A stretch of 43,773 bases of DNA from Candidatus Faecousia intestinigallinarum. GTDB taxonomy: Bacteria > Bacillota > Clostridia > Oscillospirales > Oscillospiraceae. The position numbers and the translations under genes were made by a program. The stretch lies in contig DVKX01000059.1 in assembly GCA_018715805.1 (NCBI GenBank), positions 1-43,773 on the forward strand, written 5' to 3'. Shown piece after piece: positions 30,599 to 39,622 of the stretch. The notes under the pieces are model-generated. The model worked only from the letters and a program-made list of their open reading frames with translations. It did not search any database and had not been told where the DNA came from. Numbering within the stretch: the first letter of the stretch is position 1; each line of letters starts with the position of its first letter.

Positions 30599-31612
30599 AT
30601 GTCAGAATTACTTGAAATCAAAAATCTGTCTGTCAGCATATTTTCTCCCAGCGGAGAAGTGGAAGCTGTCAGAGATGTCAGCCTCACGCTGCGCAGAGGC
30701 GAAATTCTCGCTGTGGTTGGGGAATCCGGCTGCGGAAAGAGCATTCTGTGTAAGTCCATCATGAAGCTGCTTCCAAAGCATGCGAAAATCCAGCAGGGCA
30801 GCATCATTGCAGACGGTACAGACATTACCAACTATACGGAACGGGATATGGTCAAGCTGCGCGGGAAATTGTTCTCTATGATCTTTCAGGATCCAATGAC
30901 CGCGCTGGATCCTACCATGACCATTGGCGCGCAGATTGCCGAGGCAATACTGGTACATAATAAAAAACTGCCCAAGGAAGAGGTTCGTCGCAGGGTAATC
31001 GCGCTAATGGAACTGGTAGGTATCCAACAGCCCAGAGAACGGTACAAACTCTATCCCTATAATTTTTCGGGCGGGATGCGGCAGCGAAGCGTTATGGCCA
31101 TGGCGCTGGCCGGCGATCCGAAAATCCTTCTGGCAGACGAACCGACCACAGCGCTGGATGTGACGATTCAGGCGCAGATACTGGATCTTCTCCGGGACAT
31201 CCAGAAAAAGCTGGGCACGGCAACGATTTTAGTTTCCCACGATTTAGGGGTTGTGGCGCGGGCGGCCGACCGCGTTGCCATTATGTATGCCGGTAAAATC
31301 GTTGAGATCGGCACGGCGGAGGAAGTATATTACGATCCCCGGCATCCTTATACATGGGGGCTGCTGCAAGCGCTGCCTGCACTCTCCAGGGGGAGAAAAG
31401 AGCTGCGCGCCATCCCCGGTATGCCGCCCACCTTGATTGCCCCCCCAAAAGGGGACGCCTTCGCCTGTCGGAATGAATACGCATTGGCAATTGATTATGT
31501 ACAAGAGCCGCCCATGTTCCGAATCTCGGATACCCATTATGCAGCCACATGGTTGTTAGATCCAAGGGCGCCAAAGATAAAATATCCGATGGGAGGCGGA
31601 AAGAATGCTTGA
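30599..31612 (+). CDS. Peptide-type ABC importer ATPase (OppD-like)
   Basis: A 337-residue ATPase with Walker A GESGCGKS, Q-loop IFQDPMTALDPTM, signature FSGGMRQRSVMAMAL and Walker B ILLADEPTTALD, then VSHDLGV. The C-terminal oligopeptide-family segment is present in loose form (AIPGMPPTLIAPPKGDAFAC) with fewer cysteines than usual. AGGTGGGAAG precedes the ATG. It overlaps the OppF-like gene by 8 bp. Confidence 0.9.
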   Translation: MSELLEIKNLSVSIFSPSGEVEAVRDVSLTLRRGEILAVVGESGCGKSILCKSIMKLLPKHAKIQQGSIIADGTDITNYTERDMVKLRGKLFSMIFQDPMTALDPTMTIGAQIAEAILVHNKKLPKEEVRRRVIALMELVGIQQPRERYKLYPYNFSGGMRQRSVMAMALAGDPKILLADEPTTALDVTIQAQILDLLRDIQKKLGTATILVSHDLGVVARAADRVAIMYAGKIVEIGTAEEVYYDPRHPYTWGLLQALPALSRGRKELRAIPGMPPTLIAPPKGDAFACRNEYALAIDYVQEPPMFRISDTHYAATWLLDPRAPKIKYPMGGGKNA

Positions 31613-32504
31613 CCCCTTAGTGTCGGTGGAGCATTTGTCCCACCTGTTCAAGCTGTCGAAAAAAGCGCTGATCCGGGCGGTAGACGATGTCTCGTTTCAA
31701 ATTGGACGCAGAGAGATTTTTGGGCTTGTGGGCGAATCCGGCTCAGGAAAATCCACGGTTGCCCGCTGTATCATGAATATTTATAAGCCTTCCTCCGGCA
31801 AGATTCTTTATGAGGGCATTGATACCTGCGATCCTGCCCAGTACCGTGCGCACAGAGCAATACTGGAAAAGGAGCGGCAGATTATCTTTCAGGATTCTAC
31901 TTCCAGCTTGAATCAACGAATGAAGGTAGCGGATATTATTGCGGAACCCATGTCAATCCATAGGATGAAACCGCCCCGCGGCAGTCTGCGGGCGGAGGCG
32001 GCGTTCCAGCTTCATTATGTTGGAATGGACGAAAGCTATCTGGACAAGTATCCTCCGGAGCTTTCCGGCGGTCAGCGCCAGCGCGTGGCCATTGCCAGAG
32101 CGCTTTCCATGGAGCCAAAGCTGCTGGTAGCGGATGAGCCGATTGCCTCGCTGGACGTGTCTATTCAGGCGCAAATCATCAACCTTTTTCGTCATCTGAG
32201 GGAGGAACATGGCTTTTCCATCTTGTTTATTGCCCATGACCTGGCCATGGTGGAATACCTCTGCGACCGTGTGGGAGTTATGTATCACGGCAGGCTGGTA
32301 GAGCTTGCCCCCACGGACAGGCTTTTTCAGACGCCCTGCCATCCATATACGAAAGCATTGCTGTCGGCGATTCCGATACCCGACCCCATACTGGAGCGCC
32401 AGCGCCAGCACATTTCTTTCGACAATCTTCATTTTGACCTTTCCGGCGCCATGCGGGAGGTAGCGCCGGGACATTTTGTTTTGCAGGGAAAGGAGGAGCG
32501 CTGA
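31605..32504 (+). CDS. Peptide-type ABC importer ATPase (OppF-like)
   Basis: A 299-residue ATPase with Walker A GESGSGKST, IIFQDSTSSLNQRM, signature LSGGQRQRVAIARAL and Walker B LLVADEPIASLD. The C-terminal region is shorter than that of the OppD partner. GGGAGG precedes the ATG inside the oppD-like gene. Its last base pairs overlap the permease start (TGATG). Confidence 0.9.
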   Translation: MLDPLVSVEHLSHLFKLSKKALIRAVDDVSFQIGRREIFGLVGESGSGKSTVARCIMNIYKPSSGKILYEGIDTCDPAQYRAHRAILEKERQIIFQDSTSSLNQRMKVADIIAEPMSIHRMKPPRGSLRAEAAFQLHYVGMDESYLDKYPPELSGGQRQRVAIARALSMEPKLLVADEPIASLDVSIQAQIINLFRHLREEHGFSILFIAHDLAMVEYLCDRVGVMYHGRLVELAPTDRLFQTPCHPYTKALLSAIPIPDPILERQRQHISFDNLHFDLSGAMREVAPGHFVLQGKEER

Positions 32505-33511
32505 TGCGTACGGCCAAAAGGATAACCTATTATCTCCGCAAACTTGCGATATTCCTGCTCAGCGTTTTTATTCTTTCCCTGGCAGTGTTTTATATATCCC
32601 GCCTAACGCCTACCGACCCGCTGCAATCCTACTATGGAGACCGGGTGGAAAAGATGAGCGCAGAAGAAAAAGAGCAGGCTCGCGACAGACTGGGATTAAA
32701 TGAACCCCTGCACATCCAATATCTCCGCTGGGTTGCGGGCGCGCTGGAGGGAGACTTCGGTATCTCCTATAAATATAAACAGGATGTGCTGGACGTCATC
32801 CGTCTGCGTATAGAAAATACCCTGATTCTAGGCGGCATCGGCTTTGTACTGACGTTCTTGGGAGCGCTTGCGTTGGGAATTTTCTGCGCGTGGTTTGAGG
32901 ATCGGTGGCCGGACAGGCTGCTGTGCAAATTGGGGACGCTGACAAGCTGCATTCCCGAGTTTTGGTTTTCGCTGATATTGATTCTGGTGTTCTGCGTTTC
33001 CCTGGGCTGGCTTCCCAGCAGCGGAGCATACAGTGTCGGCAAAGCGGATGATGTGGGAGATCGCATTATGCACCTGATTCTGCCCATGATCGTTGTGCTG
33101 TCCTCCCATCTCTGGTATTATGCCTATATGATTCGCAACAAGCTGCTGGAGGAAACACGGGCGGACTATGTGCTGCTGGGAAAATCGAAGGGGCTGTCGC
33201 GGCGGCAGATATTGTTCCGGCATTGTTTAAGGAATATTCTGCCCTCTTATATCAGCATTATGGCGATTTCCGTACCGCATGTGCTGGGCGGAACCTACAT
33301 CGTGGAAACCGTGTTTTCCTATCCGGGCATCGGCACGCTGTCCTACGAAAGCGCCCGCTACGCCGATTACAATATGCTGATGGTGCTGTGTATGATGACT
33401 GGCGTTACGGTAATCTTTTGCAATATGATCGGACAAATTATCAATGAACACATTGACCCCCGCATAAAAGCCAATGAGGTGGTTGAGACGTCGGAGGTGA
33501 CAACGGTATGA
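32504..33511 (+). CDS. Peptide-type ABC importer permease (OppB/DppB-like)
   Basis: A 335-residue polytopic permease. N-terminal segments ISRLTPTDPLQSYYGDRVEK and RLGLNEPLHIQYLRW are typical of the B subunit. The EAA loop (VLLGKSKGLSRRQILFRH) contacts the ATPase, and VETVFSYPGIGTL follows. AAAGGAGG precedes the ATG within the previous gene. About six hydrophobic helices. It overlaps the next gene by 4 bp. Confidence 0.9.
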   Translation: MRTAKRITYYLRKLAIFLLSVFILSLAVFYISRLTPTDPLQSYYGDRVEKMSAEEKEQARDRLGLNEPLHIQYLRWVAGALEGDFGISYKYKQDVLDVIRLRIENTLILGGIGFVLTFLGALALGIFCAWFEDRWPDRLLCKLGTLTSCIPEFWFSLILILVFCVSLGWLPSSGAYSVGKADDVGDRIMHLILPMIVVLSSHLWYYAYMIRNKLLEETRADYVLLGKSKGLSRRQILFRHCLRNILPSYISIMAISVPHVLGGTYIVETVFSYPGIGTLSYESARYADYNMLMVLCMMTGVTVIFCNMIGQIINEHIDPRIKANEVVETSEVTTV

Positions 33512-34392
33512 CAGAAAAAGAGCTGTTTACAGTTGTCGGCATGCGCCCTGTGCCGGCGAACACGCCTGCCAAAAGGTATCCACGAAAAATCCCTGTTGTC
33601 TCCATTGTGGTATTGTGCCTGATGGTACTGGGCTGTCTTTGCGCTGAACTTCTGATGACCAAGGATCCAGCCTACCTGGATTTGGCAAACTACACCACCC
33701 CCCCCAATCAAGAGTTTTTATTTGGAACCGACACCTTGGGACGGGATATCTTCTCCTGCATTTGGTATGGAGGACGCATATCCTTGTTCATCGGCTTCTT
33801 CTCCACGATCCTATCCACCCTGATCGCAATTGTATACGGTGCGATCAGTGGGATTGCGCCTGCATGGCTGGATACCATACTCATGCGTTTGACGGAGATC
33901 TTCCTCAGCGTACCCACCTTACTGGTTATCATTTTCCTTCAGGCCATTTTAGGGGAGGCGAACGTGCTTTCCATATCCATCGTTATCGGTGTCACAAGCT
34001 GGTGCAGCATTGCAAAAATTATCCGCACCGAGGTAAGGCAGATACGAAACAGCGAATATGTGGTGGCTTCCAGGTGTATGGGGGGCGGATTTTTCCATGT
34101 ACTGCGCCGCCATCTGGCGCCGAACTTCGTGTCTTCCATCATGTTCATGGTTGTAATGAATGTCCGCTCTGCCATTGTGTCCGAGTCAACGTTGAGTTTT
34201 ATGGGGATTGGGTTACCGCTGGAGGTCATTTCCTGGGGGAGTATGCTATCCCTTTCAGAAAAGGCGCTTATGACCCGCGCTTGGTGGATTATTTTGATTC
34301 CCGGCGCCTTCCTGATAATCGTTTTGATGTGCCTGACAAACCTTGGAAATTGGATGAGAAAAAGTGTAAACCAAAAAGAAAGCAATTTATGA
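33508..34392 (+). CDS. Peptide-type ABC importer permease (OppC/DppC-like)
   Basis: A 294-residue permease with the C-subunit hallmarks EFLFGTDTLGRDIFSCIWYG and the EAA loop YVVASRCMGGGFFHVLRRHL. A large periplasmic loop lies between the first two helices. It completes the five-gene A-D-F-B-C order, which differs from the classic A-B-C-D-F order. Translation is coupled to the OppB-like gene. A 22-bp terminator hairpin follows 15 bp later. Confidence 0.9.
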   Translation: MTEKELFTVVGMRPVPANTPAKRYPRKIPVVSIVVLCLMVLGCLCAELLMTKDPAYLDLANYTTPPNQEFLFGTDTLGRDIFSCIWYGGRISLFIGFFSTILSTLIAIVYGAISGIAPAWLDTILMRLTEIFLSVPTLLVIIFLQAILGEANVLSISIVIGVTSWCSIAKIIRTEVRQIRNSEYVVASRCMGGGFFHVLRRHLAPNFVSSIMFMVVMNVRSAIVSESTLSFMGIGLPLEVISWGSMLSLSEKALMTRAWWIILIPGAFLIIVLMCLTNLGNWMRKSVNQKESNL

Positions 34393-34407
34393 GCGAAACT
34401 GTGTCAC

Positions 34408-34463
34408 AAAGCAGGAGAAGCAACGGCGGTATATTGCCGCCGTTGCTTCTCCTGCTTTTTCCT
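34408..34463 (+). terminator. Very long perfect hairpin terminator after the importer operon
   Basis: A perfect 22-bp stem (34408-34429 with 34437-34458), 7-nt loop TATATTG, then TTTTTCC. The stem starts AAAGCAGGAGAAGC. It is much longer than the other terminators here and could also be a small repeated element. Confidence 0.85.
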
Positions 34464-34513
34464 TTGCCTGCTTTCAAATTGCTGTGCCGGCGGCGGCAAG
34501 ACCTGCGCGCTTG

Positions 34514-35368
34514 TTATTTCCCCAGATAGGCTTCCAGTGCCGGCCAGGATTCCTCCGCTGTCTGGCGGCCGTGGCGGTAATAGACGCCCAGCTGCTCCGC
34601 GTCCTTTTCCAGCGTCCTTACAGGGCATATTTGGGGACGGATCACCAGGATCTGCCCCTCCTTTTCCAGCTCCAGGATTTCATCCAGCTGGGCAAAGTAC
34701 CGCTTGGAGCGGGTCATCAGGGCGGCGTAAAAGGCGGGGTATTTTCCCTTATACAGCTGCCGGAGCAGGGTGCGCTGGCGGCTGTAGTCTGTGGGCTGAA
34801 GATTCTCCGCAGGCTTGGTGGTGATAAGCACCACTTTTTCACAGCCCTGGTTCAGCGCCCGAAATACGGGCATGGCGTCGGCGATGCCTCCGTCCAGGTA
34901 GTGCTCCTCTCCCAGCCTTACCGGGGAGCAAAGTCCCGGAAGGGAGCAGCTGGCCTTGATAATGTCGATGAGCCGCTTCTGGTATACCGTCTCCTGAAAG
35001 TATGCCGCCTGCCCGGTTTCGCAGCAGGTGAGCACATATTCGCAGACCATGGGATTCTCGTAGTAGGCGTGGAAATCGAAGGGGAACGCCCCTTCATAGC
35101 TCATGGTGTCGTACAGGTAGTCCAGGTTCAGCAGCCGGCCGGATTTCCGTGCCTGGGACATCCCGTAATACACCCGGGGATCGGTGCCGCCCAGGATTGT
35201 CCATGCCCGCCCAGCCTGGCGGGACTTGAAATTCATGGCGTTGCCTGCCCCGGCGGATACCCCGGCGCAGTAGTCAAAGGTCAGCCCCCGCTCCAAAAAT
35301 ACGTCCAGTACCCCGGAGGTGAATACGCCCCGGCTGCCGCCGCCCTCCAATACCAAGCCTGTTTTCAT
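34514..35368 (-). CDS. Patatin-like phospholipase family protein
   Basis: A 284-residue patatin-fold serine hydrolase. The oxyanion loop LEGGGSRGVF (8-17), the nucleophile elbow GVSAG with S38 and the catalytic dyad aspartate D159 in YLDGG are all present, so it should be active. The substrate is probably a lipid ester. It has no signal peptide, so it is cytoplasmic or membrane-peripheral. It converges on the peptide importer and diverges from the GntR regulator. Confidence 0.9.
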   Translation of the reverse strand: MKTGLVLEGGGSRGVFTSGVLDVFLERGLTFDYCAGVSAGAGNAMNFKSRQAGRAWTILGGTDPRVYYGMSQARKSGRLLNLDYLYDTMSYEGAFPFDFHAYYENPMVCEYVLTCCETGQAAYFQETVYQKRLIDIIKASCSLPGLCSPVRLGEEHYLDGGIADAMPVFRALNQGCEKVVLITTKPAENLQPTDYSRQRTLLRQLYKGKYPAFYAALMTRSKRYFAQLDEILELEKEGQILVIRPQICPVRTLEKDAEQLGVYYRHGRQTAEESWPALEAYLGK

Positions 35369-35493
35369 GGGATTGCCTCCAAAAGTGTTTTCTCCGCCGC
35401 GTCCCAGCGGGGGAGTACGTGTTTATTATACCCCTCCGCTGGGCGGCGGGCAAGAGGCAGGGGGGCAATTTTCAAAAAATTCATCAACGGCTA

Positions 35494-35541
35494 TTGACAA
35501 ATACTCTGCGATTTGCTATAACTGTATTAGTACAGTTAATA
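35494..35541 (+). promoter_or_regulatory. Promoter and operator of the YtrA-type operon
   Basis: TTGACA (35494-35499), a 17-bp spacer and TATAAC (35517-35522) with a TGC extension. Nested dyads follow: ACTGTA-ttag-TACAGT (35521-35536) and GTATTA-gtacagt-TAATAC. They overlap the start point, as expected for autorepression by the GntR/YtrA-type protein. Confidence 0.8.
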
Positions 35542-35570
35542 CGATTCATACGCTGAAAGGAGGAAAGCCC

Positions 35571-35936
35571 ATGATTCATCTGGATTTCCGGGACACCCGC
35601 CCCATCTATACCCAGGTTATCGACGGCTTCCGGGAGCAGATTCTCTCCGGAGTGCTGCGGCAGGGGGAGCGCCTTCCCTCTGTGCGGGAGCTGGCAAGCC
35701 GGCTTGCCATCAACCCCAATACCATCCAGCGCGCCTACCGGGAACTGGAGCTGCAGGGCTGGATCGTGTCCGTACCAGGAAAAGGCAGCTTTATTGCCGG
35801 CGTTCCCGCCACGGCGGAAATGCGGGATCTGCTGGAACGCTTCGACCGCACCGCCGCCGCGCTGCTGGCGCTGGGCGCCACCCGCCAGGAGTTGTGCAGC
35901 AGAATTCCCCAAGAAGGAGGAAACACCCATGCTTGA
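35571..35936 (+). CDS. GntR family regulator, YtrA subfamily
   Basis: A 121-residue repressor. The N-terminal winged helix (1-75) includes IYTQVIDGFREQILSGVLRQ, LPSVRELASRLAINPNTIQR and LELQGWIVSVPGKGSFI. Only a short helical tail follows, which defines the YtrA subfamily. These proteins usually repress a linked ABC transporter and sense cell-envelope or antibiotic stress indirectly. GAAAGGAGG precedes the ATG. It overlaps the ATPase gene by 8 bp. Confidence 0.92.
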   Translation: MIHLDFRDTRPIYTQVIDGFREQILSGVLRQGERLPSVRELASRLAINPNTIQRAYRELELQGWIVSVPGKGSFIAGVPATAEMRDLLERFDRTAAALLALGATRQELCSRIPQEGGNTHA

Positions 35937-36810
35937 ACTGAAAAACATCACCAAGACCTTTGGCAGTGTCCGCGCCCTGGACGATTTGAACCTCACGGTG
36001 CCCCGCGGCGCGGTATATGGTCTGGTGGGACCCAACGGCGCGGGGAAAACCACGGCCATCCGCCATCTTACCGGCGTTTACCACCCCGACAGCGGCCAGG
36101 CGCTTATGGAGGGACTGCCCATCTATGAGAATCCCGCGGTGAAAGCGCGCATCGGTTTCATACCCGACGAGATTTTCTACTTCCCCACCGCCTCCATCCT
36201 GGAAATGCGCCGGTTCTATCAGGGGATCTATCCCCAGTTTGACGGTGCGCTGTTTGAAAAGCTGTCGGAGGTCTTTCCGCTGCCCCAGAAAAGCCCTATT
36301 CGGCGCTTCTCCAAGGGGATGCAGAAGCAGGCGGCTTTCCACCTGGCCATCTGCCTGCAGCCGGAGGTGCTGATCCTGGACGAGCCGGTGGACGGCCTTG
36401 ACCCTGTGATGCGCCGTCAGGTTTGGAGCATTTTGCTCTCCCAGGTGGCGGAGCGGGGGATGACCGTGCTGGTATCCTCCCACAATCTGCGGGAGCTGGA
36501 GGACGTCTGCGACCATGTGGGCATTATGGATCATGGGAAAATGCTGCTGGAGCGGAGCCTTGCCGATATGCAGGGAGGCACCGTGAAGGTGCAGCTGGTG
36601 GGAGAAACGCCCCAAGGGCTGGAGATCCTCCACGAAAGCGCCTCCGGGCGGCTGAAAACGCTGATCGTCCGGGGCACGGCGCAGGAAACTGCGGAAATTC
36701 TGCGGCAGAGGAGCCCTGCGTATTTCGACGTACTGCCCCTGTCCCTGGAGGAGATCTTCATCTACGAGTTGGGAGGTGCGAACTATGCAATCCGTGAAAT
36801 CGTACTTTAA
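35929..36810 (+). CDS. ABC exporter ATPase (YtrB-like)
   Basis: A 293-residue ATPase with Walker A GPNGAGKTT, signature RFSKGMQKQAAFHLAI and Walker B VLILDEPVDGLDP, then SSHNLREL. The RFSKGMQ signature is typical of ABC-2 exporters next to YtrA regulators. AAGGAGG precedes the ATG. The 3' end overlaps the permease gene by 26 bp. It probably powers the membrane protein that follows, for detoxification or envelope maintenance. Confidence 0.9.
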   Translation: MLELKNITKTFGSVRALDDLNLTVPRGAVYGLVGPNGAGKTTAIRHLTGVYHPDSGQALMEGLPIYENPAVKARIGFIPDEIFYFPTASILEMRRFYQGIYPQFDGALFEKLSEVFPLPQKSPIRRFSKGMQKQAAFHLAICLQPEVLILDEPVDGLDPVMRRQVWSILLSQVAERGMTVLVSSHNLRELEDVCDHVGIMDHGKMLLERSLADMQGGTVKVQLVGETPQGLEILHESASGRLKTLIVRGTAQETAEILRQRSPAYFDVLPLSLEEIFIYELGGANYAIREIVL

Positions 36811-38458
36811 CAAAGGGGTTGTCCGCAAGGATATTCTCCGCTTTTCCCCGGTATGGGGATTCTACAGCCTGATGCTGGCGATGATGCTGCTGATCCCCGC
36901 GTTGAATCAGCAGAACATTCCCTGGATCTTGGCGCGGGCAATCAACTTTCTGGCGCCCATTAATCTGGTCTACGGGCTGGTGTGCGCCTTGGCGCTCTTC
37001 GGTGATTTGTACCGCCCCCGCCACTGCAACGCCCTCCACGCCATGCCCCTGCGCCGTGAGGGATGGTTTTTCAGCCATGTGACCAGCGGACTGCTGTTCA
37101 GCCTTGTCCCCAGTTTGATTTTCTGCGCCATTGCCGCCTGCACCGGCGACGGGGGCGTGTATGTAGCTGGGTGGTGGCTGCTGGCCTCCACCCTGAGCTT
37201 CCTGTGCTTCTTCGGCATGGCGGTGTTCTGCGCCTTGTGCGCGGGCAATGCCCTGGCGGCCGTCATGCTCTATGGGATGCTCAATGTCCTGGCAGGGCTG
37301 TTGAGTCTGATGCTGGAGGGGATGCTCTCCCCACTGCTGCCCGGCGTGGTGCTGGATATCGACTTCCTGTACTATCTGATCCCCCTGCTGACAATGAGCG
37401 CGGCACAGTATCTGGGCTATGAAAGCTCGATTAACGGCTACTTACTCGTCCTGAAGGACGGCTGGGGCTATCTGGCGGTCTGCGCCCTGGTGGGACTGGC
37501 GCTGCTGGGTCTGGCACTGCTCTTCTACCGCAAGCGGAAGCTGGAGCGCGCCGGGGACTTCCTAGCGGTGGGGTGGCTGCGGCCGGTGTTCCTGGTGGTA
37601 TTTTCCCTGTTTGCCGGCACCCTGGGCTTCCTGGTGCAGATACTCTTCTTCCGGGAGGATACCGTCGCCTCCTGGGTGCTCTTCGCCGTGGGGCTGGCGG
37701 CGGGCTTCTTCCTGGGGAAGATGTTCCTGCACCACCGGGTTCAGGTATTCCAGCGGCGCAGCTGGGTGCAGCTGGCGGCGCTGGGGGCGGTGGTGGCCGC
37801 CTGTCTGTTGGCGGTGTACTTTGACCCCATGGGGATTGTCACCTACATCCCCCCGGTGGAGGAGGTGCGCTCCGTGTACCTGGAGGTTGGATATGGGGAT
37901 GGGGACGCCGCTGTGGTTACCAATCCCAGCGACATTACCATCGTGGAAGCTCTGCACGAGGAAATACTGCCGTCTGCCAGGGAGAAGCAGACCGCCAATA
38001 CTTTCCGCGTGAAATTGACGTACGACCTGGGGAGCCGAACAGTACAGCGCTCTTATTATTTGCCGGAACGGCACTATGGCAGCCAAAGCCAGTTCCTGAA
38101 GCAGCTTCAGGGTGTGCTGACCCGGAACGGGCAGCTTTTCCAGGGTGGTTACACCCAGAAGGAGGCACTGGAGCGGCTTGACTCCCTTCGCATTAATAAT
38201 ACCGACATCCCCCAAAAGCTGCTCCCTGGCCTGCTGCTGGCCATGGAGGCAGACCTGCAGGAGGGAACGCTGCTTCAGAATCGGATGTTCCATGATGACA
38301 ACTGCGGCTGCAGTTATACCATGGAATGGATATTTGACCGGGAGGACGTGGATGGCAAAAGCTACAGCACCTATTATTACCGGCAGATTTTTGAATGTTG
38401 TACCAATACCATCGCTTGGATCCAGGCGCACCCAGAATTGCATATCTCCAGTTATTAA
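36785..38458 (+). CDS. ABC-2 type permease with large C-terminal extracytoplasmic domain
   Basis: A 557-residue membrane protein. About ten hydrophobic segments fill residues 20-350. A hydrophilic domain of roughly 200 residues (YIPPVEEVRSVYLEVGYGDG to the end) follows the last helix. I recall similar proteins annotated as ABC permeases with a DUF6449-type domain, but this is not certain. GGGAGGTG precedes the ATG at 36785. It ends the GntR-ATPase-permease operon. Confidence 0.75.
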   Translation: MQSVKSYFNKGVVRKDILRFSPVWGFYSLMLAMMLLIPALNQQNIPWILARAINFLAPINLVYGLVCALALFGDLYRPRHCNALHAMPLRREGWFFSHVTSGLLFSLVPSLIFCAIAACTGDGGVYVAGWWLLASTLSFLCFFGMAVFCALCAGNALAAVMLYGMLNVLAGLLSLMLEGMLSPLLPGVVLDIDFLYYLIPLLTMSAAQYLGYESSINGYLLVLKDGWGYLAVCALVGLALLGLALLFYRKRKLERAGDFLAVGWLRPVFLVVFSLFAGTLGFLVQILFFREDTVASWVLFAVGLAAGFFLGKMFLHHRVQVFQRRSWVQLAALGAVVAACLLAVYFDPMGIVTYIPPVEEVRSVYLEVGYGDGDAAVVTNPSDITIVEALHEEILPSAREKQTANTFRVKLTYDLGSRTVQRSYYLPERHYGSQSQFLKQLQGVLTRNGQLFQGGYTQKEALERLDSLRINNTDIPQKLLPGLLLAMEADLQEGTLLQNRMFHDDNCGCSYTMEWIFDREDVDGKSYSTYYYRQIFECCTNTIAWIQAHPELHISSY

Positions 38459-38467
38459 GGAGACAGC

Positions 38468-38499
38468 GCCGCCCGCGGAAAACCGCGGGCGGCAATTTT
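38468..38499 (+). terminator. Terminator of the YtrA-type operon
   Basis: GCCGCCCGCGG (38468-38478), loop AAAA and CCGCGGGCGGC (38483-38493), then AATTTT. Confidence 0.8.
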
Positions 38500-38559
38500 C
38501 TTCTCATTCTGCGGCCTGGCAGGACAGCGTGTAAAAGAAGGGCTGGCGGAGCTTTCCGC

Positions 38560-38602
38560 AAAAATTTCAGCGCTCCGGCTTTTGCCGGGGCGCTGAAATG
38601 AA
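38560..38602 (-). terminator. Terminator of the second nucleoside-type importer
   Basis: ATTTCAGCGC and GCGCTGAAAT ends with a CCGGC/GCCGG core around TTTT (38564-38599), one internal mismatch. On the minus strand TTTTT follows the stem. Confidence 0.78.
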
Positions 38603-38611
38603 AACAAGCAA

Positions 38612-39622
38612 TTACCTGGTTCCCTTGTCGTAGGGCACGCCCTCCGCCTTGGGAGCGCGGGATTTTTTGGAGGTAAAGGCCAGCACCACCAGGGTGATGA
38701 TAAACGGCAGCATCCGGTAGATATTGGGGTCGATGCCGATCTCCTTCAGCAGATACACGCCGTCGCCGTTGATGTCGATGGTGGAGTAGCCTGCGGCAAT
38801 GCATTTGCAGAAGCCGAAGAGGAACGCCGCCAGGGCGGTGTTCAGGGGCTTCCAGTTGCCGAAGATCATCACGGCCAACGCCAGGAAGCCGAAGCCGGCC
38901 ACCTCGCCGGTGGAGGCGCAGTTGGCGGTGGTCAGTGCGAAAGTAAAGCCGCCGATGCCCGCCAGGGCGCCGGAAATGGTGACGCCCGCGTAGCGCATCT
39001 TGTATACGTTGATACCCAGGGAATCTGCCGCCTGAGGATTCTCGCCGCAGGCGCGCAGGCGCAAGCCGAAGCGAGTCTTGTACAGGATAATGGAGAGCAC
39101 CACGTAGAGGATGATGCAGATATAGGTGGTCAGGTAAAATTTGTGCAGGAATGTTTCGCCCAGCACGCCCAGATCCTGCGTCCGCGCGAAGCCCAAGTCA
39201 GTCTTTTTAATCATGAACCAGGAAGCGGCGTCGCCGGTGTACATATTCATGGTGTTCTGGCTGGTAATCAGGTTGATGAGGAACAGCACCAGCGCCGGAG
39301 CCATCAGGTTCAGCGCCGTGCCGCCGATGGTCTGGTCTGCCCGCAGATTGATGGCTGCGAACGCCAGCAGCAGGGAGAACAGCGCGCCGAAAAAGGCGGA
39401 GGTGCCCAGGGCAATGAGCATCAGGAGCTGACCGCTGTCCTGGTCAAAGATGCCGGCCTCCTGGAATAGATACACGGTAAATACGCCAATAAACGCGCCC
39501 ATAATCATGATGCCTTCCAGCGCCAGGTTGATGACGCCGCTGCGCTCGGCAAAGATACCCGCCAGCGCCACGATCAGCAGTGGGATGGCATAAATCAAGG
39601 TCTGCTGCAACAGGAATGTCAT
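38612..39622 (-). CDS. Nucleoside-type ABC permease, second system
   Basis: A 336-residue BPD_transp_2 permease, paralogous to the 8624-9529 product in position and layout (AERSGVINLALEGIMIMGAF at the N-terminus, RACGENPQAADSLGINVYKM in the loop). The ATG at 39622 follows GGAAAGGAG, not the longer open frame. It overlaps the upstream permease by 4 bp. It is the last gene of the minus-strand unit. Confidence 0.88.
   Translation of the reverse strand: MTFLLQQTLIYAIPLLIVALAGIFAERSGVINLALEGIMIMGAFIGVFTVYLFQEAGIFDQDSGQLLMLIALGTSAFFGALFSLLLAFAAINLRADQTIGGTALNLMAPALVLFLINLITSQNTMNMYTGDAASWFMIKKTDLGFARTQDLGVLGETFLHKFYLTTYICIILYVVLSIILYKTRFGLRLRACGENPQAADSLGINVYKMRYAGVTISGALAGIGGFTFALTTANCASTGEVAGFGFLALAVMIFGNWKPLNTALAAFLFGFCKCIAAGYSTIDINGDGVYLLKEIGIDPNIYRMLPFIITLVVLAFTSKKSRAPKAEGVPYDKGTR

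Noticed and set aside
28894-30831. 645-codon minus-strand open frame opposite the binding-protein gene
   Set aside because: The plus strand has a signal peptide, lipobox and family-5 motifs; the minus frame is a shadow.
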